Source of the DNA: Kitasatospora gansuensis
Lineage (GTDB): Bacteria > Actinomycetota > Actinomycetes > Streptomycetales > Streptomycetaceae
DNA: 64,000 nucleotides
Direction: 5' to 3'
Assembly (NCBI RefSeq): GCF_014203705.1
Contig: NZ_JACHJR010000001.1
Span: 6,200,001-6,264,000 of the forward strand
The stretch's first letter is position 1. Each line of letters begins with the position of its first letter. Made by a program: the position numbers and the translations under genes. The notes below the pieces were generated by a model. It saw nothing but the letters and a program-made list of their open reading frames with translations, searched no databases and was not told where the DNA came from. This document shows positions 34,858 through 42,469 of this stretch, piece by piece.

Positions 34858-34970
34858 AGGGGCTCGGGGAACTGCGACGCCGACCTCGAAAAAGGTGATC
34901 GCTGCGTAGCGGGTCAGGCACTTTCGCAGTGACCCGAACGCCAGATCTCCTCGCAGTTCCCCGAGCCCCT
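34858..34970. repeat. Interspersed inverted-repeat element, copy C
   Basis: A 113-bp copy with perfect 20-bp ends (34858-34877 and 34951-34970), same orientation as the copy at 25033. It fills the gap between hisF and a convergent VOC gene, where a bidirectional terminator would be expected. Confidence 0.9.
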
Positions 34971-35005
34971 GGATAGTGCAACCGAGCGCCCTGCAGAAGG
35001 CCTGC

Positions 35006-35773
35006 CTAGGCTTCGCTGCGAATGACCGCGAACCTCGCCCCGAAGGGGTCGTGCAGCCACGCCATCCGCCCGATCCCCGGTGCGTCCATGCCGGGCAGCA
35101 GCACCTCCCCGCCTCCCGCCACCGCCCGCTCGATCACCGCGTCCGGGTCCGCGACCTCGAAGTACGGCAGCCAGCCGGCCTCGCTGTGCTCGCTCGGGGC
35201 GATCCCGCCGAACGAGGCGTCCTGCTGGTCGCCCTCGGCCACCGACACCACGGTGTAGGTCATCCCGGGGACCTCGACCTGCTCGGTGCGCCAGCCGAAC
35301 AGTGCCCGGTAGAAGGCCACCGCCACCGCCGAGTCGGGCGTGTGCAGCTCGGCCCAGCAGAACGAGCCCGGTGCGCCCGCCAGGTCGAGCCCGGCCGTCC
35401 GCCCGGCCTGCCAGACGGCGAACCGTCCGCCCTGCGGGTCGGTCAGGGCGGCCATCCGTCCGGCGTCGAAGACGTCGCCCGGCTCGACCCTGACCGTGCC
35501 GCCGGCCTGCTCGGCGGTCTTCGCGGTGGCGTCCACGTCCGGGGTGGCGAAGTAGAGCGTCCAGGCCGACTGCGCGCCCTCCTCGGTCAGCGGGCCGAGC
35601 GCGGCGACCGTGCGCCCGTCCAGCTGGAAGAAGCCGTAGCCGCCCGCCTCGGGGCCGGCCGACCGGAAGGTCCAGCCGAGGACCGCGCCGTAGAAGGCGG
35701 CGGCCGCGGCGGTGTCCGGGCTGCCCAGGTCGAGCCAGTTCGGCGAGCCGGTCCGATAGTCGGTGGTGAGCAT
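35006..35773 (-). CDS. VOC superfamily (glyoxalase-like) protein, paralogue 2
   Basis: A 255-residue two-module vicinal-oxygen-chelate protein, very similar to the protein at 25292-26083. Shared segments include YRTGSPNWLDLGSPD against FRTGSPNWLDLGSPD near the start, GGYGFFQL, and GDQQDASFGG in the second module. ATG 35773 with AAGGAG upstream matches the paralogue's start; a longer frame to 35824 adds unrelated residues. The substrate is unknown. The two paralogues lie 9 kb apart in opposite orientation, each next to a copy of the inverted-repeat element. Confidence 0.88.
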   Translation of the reverse strand: MLTTDYRTGSPNWLDLGSPDTAAAAAFYGAVLGWTFRSAGPEAGGYGFFQLDGRTVAALGPLTEEGAQSAWTLYFATPDVDATAKTAEQAGGTVRVEPGDVFDAGRMAALTDPQGGRFAVWQAGRTAGLDLAGAPGSFCWAELHTPDSAVAVAFYRALFGWRTEQVEVPGMTYTVVSVAEGDQQDASFGGIAPSEHSEAGWLPYFEVADPDAVIERAVAGGGEVLLPGMDAPGIGRMAWLHDPFGARFAVIRSEA

Positions 35774-35861
35774 GCGGAGACCGCTCCTTCGGGAGGCATG
35801 GTGTCGTCCGGTCCACCCTGCCACCCGCCACTGACAGCCGCGCGCGCCGACTGACGGACTG

Positions 35862-36500
35862 TCACTCGAACGGCAGTACCACCCGCAGTGCCTCGACCGC
35901 GTCCTGCGGTCCGCTCATCTCGACCCGCGCCCGCGCGCCGCGGCCGAACGCGAACAGCACCAACTCGCCCGGCTCGCCGGTCACCTCGACGGTCGGCCCG
36001 GTCCGCCGGGTGACGGTCACCGCCCGGCCGTCCGGCCGCCGCAGCACCAGCGGGACCGGGCTCTTCCGGCCGGCCTCCATGCGGGCCAGCATCGGCAGCC
36101 GCCGCCAGAGCGCCTCGGTCAGCCCGGGCCCGAGCGGCTCCGGCTGCCAGTCGTCCCCGGCCCGGCGGACGTCCTCCGCATGCACGAAGTACTCGAGGAC
36201 GTTGGCCGCCTCGTCCGCGCCGGGCAGCGAGAACGGCGAGAAAGCCGACGGCCCGGTCCGGAACAGCCGCAGCAACTCCTCGTACGGGCGCGCCCGGTAG
36301 CGCTCCTGGACCCGGGCCGTCCAGCCGGCCAGCGGGGTCAGTCTGATTCCGGCCGCCGCGTCCATCCGCTGCTCGCGCAGCACCAGGTGGGCGGCCAGAT
36401 CGCGGGTGGTCCAGCCCGCGCAGAGGGTCGGCGCGTCCGGCCCGGCCGCGCGCAGAAGCCCGGTCAACCGCTGGCGTTCCATCCGAGCGAAGTTCGACAT
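35862..36500 (-). CDS. TIGR03085-family (maleylpyruvate isomerase-like) protein
   Basis: A 212-residue protein with an N-terminal DinB/maleylpyruvate-isomerase-like four-helix domain, the mycothiol-dependent metal-binding fold common in actinobacteria. GPDAPTLCAGWTTRDLAAHLVLRE is the family's opening signature with its metal-site histidine, and VLEYFVHAEDVRRA carries the second histidine. The C-terminal 60 residues form a small beta domain. ATG 36500 was preferred to GTG 36509 because the family starts MSNFAR-like. The substrate is unknown. Confidence 0.85.
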   Translation of the reverse strand: MSNFARMERQRLTGLLRAAGPDAPTLCAGWTTRDLAAHLVLREQRMDAAAGIRLTPLAGWTARVQERYRARPYEELLRLFRTGPSAFSPFSLPGADEAANVLEYFVHAEDVRRAGDDWQPEPLGPGLTEALWRRLPMLARMEAGRKSPVPLVLRRPDGRAVTVTRRTGPTVEVTGEPGELVLFAFGRGARARVEMSGPQDAVEALRVVLPFE

Positions 36501-36533
36501 GCGGCCCACCCTACGTGGCCCGCCGCGCCCGAA

Positions 36534-37067
36534 CTAGCTCGGCCCGAGCCCCTTCAGATGCCCCGTCAGCCGCCGTCCGTCCGGCTGGTCGGTGCCGGAC
36601 ATGATGCAGGTCGCGTCCCGGAACCCGGCCTGATAGTGCACCAGGCGCGGCCCGAGGTAGCGCCCGAAGTAGGGGCCGCCGCCGCCCTGCTTGCCGTCCC
36701 ACTCCGTCAGGTGCGGTTTGCAGGCCGCCGTCATCGCCTGCTGGACCGCCGTCTCGCCGGTCAGCCCGTCAGGCAGCACGATGTTCGCGATCACCTCGCC
36801 GTCGTGCTTCCCCTCGCAGGGCCGGGCCTCGGCCGGTGCCGCGGTCCGGCTCAGCGGCTGGTAGTCCAGGCACGTCCCGGGCGGGAAGAACAGGTACGGC
36901 AGCACCTTGCTCGGCGTGGGCGAAGGCGAGGGTGACGGCGTGGTCGTACCGGGTGGCGGCGGTGACGGCGCAGCCCGCCGCTCGGGCTCCGGCCAGAGGA
37001 GCAGCACCGCGCCCGCCGCCAACAGAAGCAGGACCACCGCCGTGGCCACCACCCGCCGCCGTCTCAT
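36534..37067 (-). CDS. Membrane-anchored or secreted protein with Pro/Ser linker, septum-formation-like domain
   Basis: A 177-residue protein. The N-terminus is RRRR followed by one hydrophobic helix (VVATAVVLLLLAAGAVLLLW), then a Pro/Ser/Thr-rich stalk (about residues 34-54), and an extracytoplasmic domain with four cysteines (GTCLDY, ARPCEGK, AACKPHL, ATCIMSG). The arrangement resembles the Septum_form-like domains of actinobacteria, but the match is loose and no function is claimed. A 33-base gap separates it from the TIGR03085 gene on the same strand, so they may be co-transcribed. Confidence 0.7.
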   Translation of the reverse strand: MRRRRVVATAVVLLLLAAGAVLLLWPEPERRAAPSPPPPGTTTPSPSPSPTPSKVLPYLFFPPGTCLDYQPLSRTAAPAEARPCEGKHDGEVIANIVLPDGLTGETAVQQAMTAACKPHLTEWDGKQGGGGPYFGRYLGPRLVHYQAGFRDATCIMSGTDQPDGRRLTGHLKGLGPS

Positions 37068-37203
37068 CCCCGACCCCCCTCGTTCCGACCGGGCCCATTC
37101 TGACCGCCTGGGACCGTCCCGTCAGCTACTCCGCGAAGCCGGACCCGGGCCAGGTATACGCTGACGGTGGCACGGCCCTGAGCGGGTACTGGGGTCTTTG
37201 GTT

Positions 37204-37674
37204 ATGCGAGTTGGGATCGTCGGGCACGAGGGGCTCTCGGATCTGAGCGAGATGCTGGTCCGGGGCGAGCTGTGGCGACTGGTCACCACGTTCGGCAGCT
37301 ACGACCTGGTCGGGGTGACCTGCCTGGCGGCGGGGCCCGAGACCTGGTTCGCCCAGTCGGTGCTGGAGCACGGCGGCAAGGTCGAGGTGATCGTGTCGGC
37401 GACGGCCGGCAAGGCCGGGGCGTTCGCGGGCGCGGGCCGGCAGACCAGGCAGCGGCTGATGAACGAGGCGAACGCGGTGCACCGGCTGGCACCGGTCGAG
37501 GTGGGCGGACTCGGCGACGACACCTGCCGGGCCCTGGTCGGGATGGTGGACGAGCTGATCGCGGTCTGGGACGGCCGCCCCGAGGGCCACACCGCCGAGG
37601 TGGTCGAGGCGGCGGAGCGGGCCGGGCTGTACGTACAGGTGGTCTGGCCGCAGGGGTGCGAGAGCCCGGCGTGA
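37204..37674 (+). CDS. Conserved hypothetical protein with Rossmann-like nucleotide-binding start
   Basis: A 156-residue cytoplasmic protein. MRVGIVGHEGLSDL is a glycine-containing first strand and loop, followed by alternating strands and helices (LVGVTCLAAGPETWFAQSVL, KVEVIVSATAGKA, LIAVWDGRPEGHTAEVVEAA). The pattern recalls SLOG/TIR-type Rossmannoid domains that bind nucleotides or their derivatives, which is only a structural impression. ATG 37204 was chosen over TTG 37198. It stands alone upstream of hisI. Confidence 0.68.
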   Translation: MRVGIVGHEGLSDLSEMLVRGELWRLVTTFGSYDLVGVTCLAAGPETWFAQSVLEHGGKVEVIVSATAGKAGAFAGAGRQTRQRLMNEANAVHRLAPVEVGGLGDDTCRALVGMVDELIAVWDGRPEGHTAEVVEAAERAGLYVQVVWPQGCESPA

Positions 37675-37735
37675 CCCCGGCAGCCTGACCCGGCGGGTAC
37701 CGGGGGAGCCGGGGTGAGCTGCCACAATGGACGCC

Positions 37736-38110
37736 ATGTCGACCACTCCCGCCGCCCCCGGCAGCACCGCCCTCGCCCCTGACATCGCCGCCCGGCTCAA
37801 GCGCACCGAGGACGGCCTGCTGCCGGCGATCGCCCAGCAGTACGACACCGGCGAGGTGCTGATGCTCGGTTGGATGGACGACGAGGCGCTGCACCGCACC
37901 CTCACCACCGGCCGCTGCACCTACTGGAGCCGCAGCCGCAGCGAGTACTGGGTCAAGGGCGACACCTCCGGCCACTTCCAGCACGTCAAGGAGGTGGCGC
38001 TGGACTGCGACGGCGACACCCTGCTGGTCAAGGTCGACCAGGTCGGCGCGGCCTGCCACACCGGCGACCGGACCTGCTTCGACGCCGACGTCCTGCCGAT
38101 CGCTCGTTAG
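37736..38110 (+). CDS. hisI: Phosphoribosyl-AMP cyclohydrolase
   Basis: Opens the adenine ring of phosphoribosyl-AMP, the third step of histidine synthesis, separate from the main his operon as usual in streptomycetes. The 124-residue zinc enzyme has QQYDTGEVLMLGWMDDEAL, CTYWSRSRSEYWVKG and the zinc cysteines in CDGDTLL, AACHTGDRTCF. Start choice is uncertain: ATG 37727 has GGTGAG eight bases upstream, while ATG 37736 lies seven bases after the -10-like CACAAT and could be leaderless. It is followed after 44 bases by trpE. Confidence 0.95.
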   Translation: MSTTPAAPGSTALAPDIAARLKRTEDGLLPAIAQQYDTGEVLMLGWMDDEALHRTLTTGRCTYWSRSRSEYWVKGDTSGHFQHVKEVALDCDGDTLLVKVDQVGAACHTGDRTCFDADVLPIAR

Positions 38111-38154
38111 TCTCTTCCCAGCCCCATCCCCACGGACGAACGGTGCCATCTCCC

Positions 38155-39666
38155 ATGGACCTTGAGGACTTCCGCAAGCTCGCCGTAGACACCCGGGTCA
38201 TCCCGGTCACCCGCCGGCTCCTCGCGGACGGCCTCACGCCCATCGGGCTGTACCGCAGCCTGGCCGACGAGCGCCCCGGCACCTTCCTGCTGGAGTCGGC
38301 CGAGCAGGGCAACTGGTCCCGGTACTCCTTCGTCGGCGTGCACAGCGCCGCCACCCTGACCGCCGACCCGGACGGCAAGGCCCGCTGGCACGGCAGCCCG
38401 CCGGTCGGCATCCCCACCACCGGTGACCCGCTGGAGGTGCTGCGCGCCGCGCTGGAGACCCTGCACACGCCCCGGCACACCGACGACGGCCTGCCGCCGC
38501 TCACCGGCGGCCTGGTCGGCTACCTCGGGTACGACGTGGTCCGGCGGCTGGAGAAGCTGCCGAACCTCACCCCGGACGACCTGAAGCTGCCCGAGCTGAC
38601 CATGCTGCTGGCCACCGACCTCGCGGTGCTCGACCACGCCGACGGCACGGTGGTGCTGATCGCCAACGCGGTCAACCACAACGACCTGGCCAGCGGCGTG
38701 GACGAGGCGTACACCGACGCCGTCGCCCGGCTGGACCGGATGCAGGCCGACCTGGCCCGGCCGGTCGACCCGGGCCTGGCGACCTTCACCCCCACGGCGG
38801 TTGACGCCCACTCACCCTTCGGCGGCGCCCCGTACCGGGCGGCGGTCGAGGAGGTGAAGGAGCGGATCCGGGCCGGCGAGGCGTTCCAGGTGGTGCCCTC
38901 GCAGCGGTTCGAGGCGCCCTGCCCGGCCAGCGCGCTGGACGTCTACCGGGTGCTGCGCACGACCAACCCCAGCCCGTACATGTACCTGTTCCGCTTCCCC
39001 GGTCCGGACGGCTCCGCCGAGGGCGGCTTCGACGTGGTCGGCTCCAGCCCGGAGGCGCTGGTCAAGGTGACGGACGGTCAGGCGATGCTGCACCCGATCG
39101 CCGGCACCCGGCACCGTGGCAGCACCCCGCACGAGGACGCCGAACTGGCAGCCGAGCTGCTCGCCGACCCCAAGGAGCGGGCCGAGCACCTGATGCTGGT
39201 GGACCTCGGCCGCAACGACCTCGGCCGGGTCTGCGAGCCCGGCAGCGTCGAGGTGGTCGACTTCATGTCGGTCGAGCGCTACAGCCACGTGATGCACATC
39301 GTCTCCACCGTCACCGGCCAGGTCGCGGCAGGCCGTTCGGCCTTCGACGTGCTGACCGCCTGCTTCCCGGCCGGCACCCTCTCCGGCGCCCCCAAGCCCC
39401 GCGCGATGCGGATCATCGAGGAGCTCGAACCCACCCGCCGCGGCCTCTACGGCGGCTGCGTCGGCTACCTCGACTTCGCCGGCGACTCCGACACCGCGAT
39501 CGCCATCCGCACCGCCCTGCTCCGCGACGGCACCGCCTACGTCCAGGCCGGCGCGGGCGTGGTCGCCGACTCCGACCCGCACTCCGAGGACACCGAGTGC
39601 CGCAACAAGGCCGCCGCCGTCCTCCGCGCCGTCGCCACCGCCAACACCCTGCGCAGCTCCCGGTAG
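38155..39666 (+). CDS. trpE: Anthranilate synthase component I
   Basis: Converts chorismate to anthranilate with ammonia from a glutaminase partner (TrpG), which is not in this window. The 503-residue protein has the N-terminal regulatory part with the feedback-site-like LLESAEQGNWSRYSFVG, and the chorismate-binding core: VVPSQRFE, NPSPYMYL, PIAGTRHRG, LVDLGRNDLGRVC and GAPKPRAMRIIEELE. No Trp-rich leader peptide was found in the 44 bases after hisI, so classical attenuation at this spot is not supported. ATG 38155 has a weak ribosome binding site. Confidence 0.96.
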   Translation: MDLEDFRKLAVDTRVIPVTRRLLADGLTPIGLYRSLADERPGTFLLESAEQGNWSRYSFVGVHSAATLTADPDGKARWHGSPPVGIPTTGDPLEVLRAALETLHTPRHTDDGLPPLTGGLVGYLGYDVVRRLEKLPNLTPDDLKLPELTMLLATDLAVLDHADGTVVLIANAVNHNDLASGVDEAYTDAVARLDRMQADLARPVDPGLATFTPTAVDAHSPFGGAPYRAAVEEVKERIRAGEAFQVVPSQRFEAPCPASALDVYRVLRTTNPSPYMYLFRFPGPDGSAEGGFDVVGSSPEALVKVTDGQAMLHPIAGTRHRGSTPHEDAELAAELLADPKERAEHLMLVDLGRNDLGRVCEPGSVEVVDFMSVERYSHVMHIVSTVTGQVAAGRSAFDVLTACFPAGTLSGAPKPRAMRIIEELEPTRRGLYGGCVGYLDFAGDSDTAIAIRTALLRDGTAYVQAGAGVVADSDPHSEDTECRNKAAAVLRAVATANTLRSSR

Positions 39667-39709
39667 ACCCCGGCGCGGCCCCGGCCGTGCGGTCAGGGAT
39701 AGTGGACGG

Positions 39710-40318
39710 GTGACCACGATTCCCGCACCCCGTACCGCTGAGCCCGCACCGGGGCAGAAGAACAGCCGCCGGAGCCTCGGGGTGATGCTGTTGCTGACGG
39801 TGGCCGGGGCGGTGCTGGTGCTGACCGCGGTGAGCCGGGTGTGGGCCTCGGGGAAGGCCGGGGGGCTGGCGGTCGAGGTGACCGGGAGTGCGGTGTCGGG
39901 GCTGCCGGGCGGGCTGGCACTGGTCGGGCTGGCGTCGGCGGTCGCGGTCTTCGCGGTGCGCGGCGTGGGCAAGGCGGTGGTGGGCGCCCTGGTGGCGCTG
40001 GCCGGGCTCGGTGCCGCCGTGGCGGCGGCGCTCGGTGCGGCCGACGCCGGTGCGCTGAACGGCGAGGCGGCCAAGAAGCTCGCGCTGGTGAGCGCCCAGG
40101 CCGAGCAGGTCGGCCACACGGCCTGGCCGTGGGCGGCCGCGCTGGGCGGACTGCTGCTGGCCGTCGCCGGGGCACTGACGGTCCGGTACGGCCGGGACTG
40201 GCCCGCGATGGGCAGCCGCTACGACGCGCCGGCCCGCAAGACCCCGCCGAAGGCGAAGACCACCGGAACCCCCGCCGAACTGTGGCAGGCGCTGGACCGT
40301 GGCGAGGATCCCACCTGA
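39710..40318 (+). CDS. TIGR02234 (Trp-biosynthesis-associated) membrane protein
   Basis: A 202-residue membrane protein of the family named for its regular placement beside trpE and trpC in actinobacteria. About four hydrophobic helices lie near residues 23-43, 62-82, 86-108 and 138-158, with the family's SRVWASG after the first and a charged C-terminal tail. GTG 39710 has little ribosome binding site; GATAGT just upstream could be a -10 for a leaderless message. Function unknown; a role with tryptophan-pathway membrane physiology is inferred from gene order only. Confidence 0.85.
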   Translation: MTTIPAPRTAEPAPGQKNSRRSLGVMLLLTVAGAVLVLTAVSRVWASGKAGGLAVEVTGSAVSGLPGGLALVGLASAVAVFAVRGVGKAVVGALVALAGLGAAVAAALGAADAGALNGEAAKKLALVSAQAEQVGHTAWPWAAALGGLLLAVAGALTVRYGRDWPAMGSRYDAPARKTPPKAKTTGTPAELWQALDRGEDPT

Positions 40319-40429
40319 AACCGAGGCCCCCGCTTGGGGGCGGGCTGTGTGGCCCGGCACAATGGGACAGTAAACCCGCCGAGCTCCCGCAGTTCGGCCG
40401 GTCCCCGGAGAACCAAGGAGCACCATCAG

Positions 40430-40684
40430 ATGTCGGCAGCAGCGCACGGCAACACCCCCGCCGCCTGGACCGGCTCGACCATTGCCTTCATCGGCTTCAC
40501 GGTCAGCGGCGTCGCCATGATCATCCCCGCGATTTGGCTCTTCTTCGTGGGCCTGGGCGTCGTGGTTGTCGGCGGCATCGTCGGCAAGGCGATGGCCATG
40601 GCGGGCATGGGCAAGCAGCCCAGCCCGCACTTCTACACCCCCGAGGAGACGGCCGCCCGCCAGGCGGTCACGGCCGGGGTCTGA
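40430..40684 (+). CDS. HGxxPAAW family small membrane protein
   Basis: An 84-residue protein with the defining motif HGNTPAAW near its start (residues 6-13), two membrane helices (STIAFIGFTVSGVAMIIPAI and WLFFVGLGVVVVGGIVGKA) and a soluble tail. The motif and position between trpE and trpC are characteristic of streptomycetes. AAGGAG lies nine bases before ATG 40430. Function unknown. A strong terminator follows. Confidence 0.88.
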   Translation: MSAAAHGNTPAAWTGSTIAFIGFTVSGVAMIIPAIWLFFVGLGVVVVGGIVGKAMAMAGMGKQPSPHFYTPEETAARQAVTAGV

Positions 40685-40702
40685 GACTTCGTCGGAACGT
40701 CG

Positions 40703-40737
40703 GGGAGCGGCAGGCGCGCGGAGCGCCCGCCGCTCCC
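40703..40737 (+). terminator. Strong hairpin terminator after the HGxxPAAW gene
   Basis: GGGAGCGGC pairs with GCCGCTCCC; after one mismatch GGCGC pairs with GCGCC around a 5-base loop. It separates the trpE-side genes from the trpC-side genes. Confidence 0.8.
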
Positions 40738-40801
40738 TCTGCGTAGGACACGCCCGCCCGCCTGAGGGATGCGCCCCGGCGGCGGGGGCAGAATCGGCGG
40801 T

Positions 40802-41251
40802 GTGAACGCCGCCCCGCAGCCCAGTCCGTTGCCTGTGCCGCCCTCCCCGCTGCGCCGGCTGGCCCGTCCGCTGGCCGCCCTCGCGGCGGTCGGCCTGCCG
40901 ACCCTGTACGTGGCGGGGGTCGACCCGAACACGCCCGGCCACTACCCGACCTGCCCGGTGCTCTCGGCCACCGGTTGGTGGTGCCCCGGCTGCGGCGGAC
41001 TGCGGGCCGTGCACGCGCTGACCCACGGCGAGCTGACCGCGGCCGTGCACGACAACCTGCTGGTGGTGGTGCTGGCGGTGGTCGCCGCAGTGCTCTGGGT
41101 GGGCTGGCTGTGGGCCGCGCTGACCGGCGGGAAGGCGCCCCGGATCAACGTCGGTGCGGCACGTACGGTCCTGCTGGTGCTGGTCCTCGGGCTGTTCATG
41201 GTGCTGCGGAACCTTCCCGCCGGAGCCGCCCTGGCGCCGCCGGTCGGGTAG
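40802..41251 (+). CDS. DUF2752 family membrane protein
   Basis: A 149-residue membrane protein of the DUF2752 family. CPVLSATGWWCPGCGGLRAVHALTHG is the family's cysteine-rich signature (shown in part: WWCPGCGGLRA), following a first helix; two further helices are at about residues 82-102 and 118-134. GTG 40802 has a weak ribosome binding site. Function unknown; the CPGCGG motif might bind metal. Conserved next to trpC in streptomycetes. Confidence 0.85.
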   Translation: MNAAPQPSPLPVPPSPLRRLARPLAALAAVGLPTLYVAGVDPNTPGHYPTCPVLSATGWWCPGCGGLRAVHALTHGELTAAVHDNLLVVVLAVVAAVLWVGWLWAALTGGKAPRINVGAARTVLLVLVLGLFMVLRNLPAGAALAPPVG

Positions 41252-41325
41252 CCCTCCGGCGTGTGCGCCGGTCCGCTCCGCGAGACGCGCGCCGGGCGGA
41301 TGCGGTTCGCGCCCCCTGCGCCCGA

Positions 41326-41449
41326 TACCATCGAGAGGCCGACGGGGGCAGATCAGCACCGGACCTGCACAGGTCCGGTCCGGTTCGTACCCGCGGTGTT
41401 TCACCCGACTAGCTGGGCGAACGCCCAGCAGAACGATGGGGGCGCCCGC
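41326..41449 (+). promoter_or_regulatory. trpC promoter and structured leader
   Basis: TACCAT (41326-41331) is a good -10 candidate, giving a leader of about 110 bases. It can fold two perfect hairpins: ACCGGACCTG-CA-CAGGTCCGGT (41358-41379) and GCTGGGCG-AA-CGCCCAGC (41412-41429). The second ends 20 bases before GTG 41450. No Trp-rich leader peptide is seen, so if this is an attenuator it is of another kind. Confidence 0.5.
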
Positions 41450-42262
41450 GTGAGTGTGCTCGACGAGATCATCGACGGGGTCCGCGAGGACCTCGCCGAG
41501 CGACAGGCCCGGGTCTCCCTGGACCAGCTCAAGGAGCTGGCCGCCAAGGCTCCCGACGCCAAGGACGGCGTTGCCGCGCTGCGTGGCGACGGCATCCGGG
41601 TGATCTGCGAGGTCAAGCGCTCCAGCCCGTCCAAGGGAGCCCTGGCGGCCATCGCCGACCCGGCCGCCCTGGCCCGCGACTACGCGGCCGGCGGTGCCGC
41701 CGCGATCAGCGTGCTGACCGAGCAGCGCCGCTTCGGCGGTTCGCTGGCCGACCTGGACGCCGTCCGGGCCGCGGTCGAGACCCCGGTCCTGCGCAAGGAC
41801 TTCATCGTCACCGCGTACCAGCTCTGGGAGGCCCGCGCCCATGGCGCCGACCTCGCGCTGCTGATCGTGGCGGCCCTGGACCAGCCCGCACTCGTCTCGC
41901 TCATCGAGCGCGCCGAGTCGATCGGGCTCACGCCCCTGGTCGAGGTCCACGACGAGGAGGAGATCGCCCGCGCGGTGGACGCCGGAGCGAAGATCATCGG
42001 CGTCAACGCCCGCAACCTCAAGACCCTCGAGGTCGACCGGAACACCTTCGGCAACGTGGTGGACGCCATCCCGGCGCACATCGTCCGCGTCGCCGAGTCC
42101 GGGGTGCGCGGCCCGCACGACCTGATCGCGTACGCCAACCTGGGTGCGGACGCCGTCCTGGTGGGCGAGTCCCTGGTGACCGGCAAGGACCCGAAGGCGG
42201 CCGTGGCCGACCTGGTGGCCGCCGGTGCCCACCCGGCGCTGCGCAACAACGGACGGGGCTGA
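41450..42262 (+). CDS. trpC: Indole-3-glycerol phosphate synthase
   Basis: Closes the indole ring by decarboxylating CdRP to indole-glycerol phosphate. The 270-residue barrel has VLDEIIDGVREDLAERQ as N-terminal helix, the catalytic lysine in ICEVKRSSPSKG, KDFIVTAYQL, LVEVHDEEE, IIGVNARNLKTLEVD and AESGVRG. GTG 41450 starts the family N-terminus; an in-frame ATG at 41300 upstream lies ahead of the predicted promoter. It is followed by trpM, trpB and trpA. Confidence 0.96.
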   Translation: MSVLDEIIDGVREDLAERQARVSLDQLKELAAKAPDAKDGVAALRGDGIRVICEVKRSSPSKGALAAIADPAALARDYAAGGAAAISVLTEQRRFGGSLADLDAVRAAVETPVLRKDFIVTAYQLWEARAHGADLALLIVAALDQPALVSLIERAESIGLTPLVEVHDEEEIARAVDAGAKIIGVNARNLKTLEVDRNTFGNVVDAIPAHIVRVAESGVRGPHDLIAYANLGADAVLVGESLVTGKDPKAAVADLVAAGAHPALRNNGRG

Positions 42263-42270
42263 CCCGAGAG

Positions 42271-42414
42271 ATGAGCGCCCGCCTCGCCCCTGGTTGCCGC
42301 CCGCGCGGCTGCCGCGCGCCCGCGCGCCGGGTGTTGGGGCGGCGGGTGCGGTACGTGATCGGCTGCGAGCCCGGGCAGGTGCCCGGTCGCCGATGGCGCA
42401 GGACGAACGGCTGA
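42271..42414 (+). CDS. trpM: Tryptophan biosynthesis modulator TrpM
   Basis: A 47-residue, strongly basic protein, missed by length cut-offs. It starts MSARLAPGCRPRGCRAPARR and continues through RRVRYVIGCEPGQVPG to RRWRRTNG. This matches the small TrpM proteins that lie between trpC and trpB in streptomycetes and are reported to modulate tryptophan synthesis and development. ATG 42271 is eight bases after the trpC stop; GAGAG precedes it. Three cysteines and one tryptophan near the end are notable. The mechanism is not known. Confidence 0.85.
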   Translation: MSARLAPGCRPRGCRAPARRVLGRRVRYVIGCEPGQVPGRRWRRTNG

Positions 42415-42469
42415 GCACAGCCATGCCACGTTCCTGACAGTCATTCACCGAATCACGAGGACTACAGCC

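Noticed and set aside
38111..38154. Trp-rich leader peptide before trpE
   Set aside because: The gap to hisI is only 44 bases and contains no short ORF with consecutive Trp codons.
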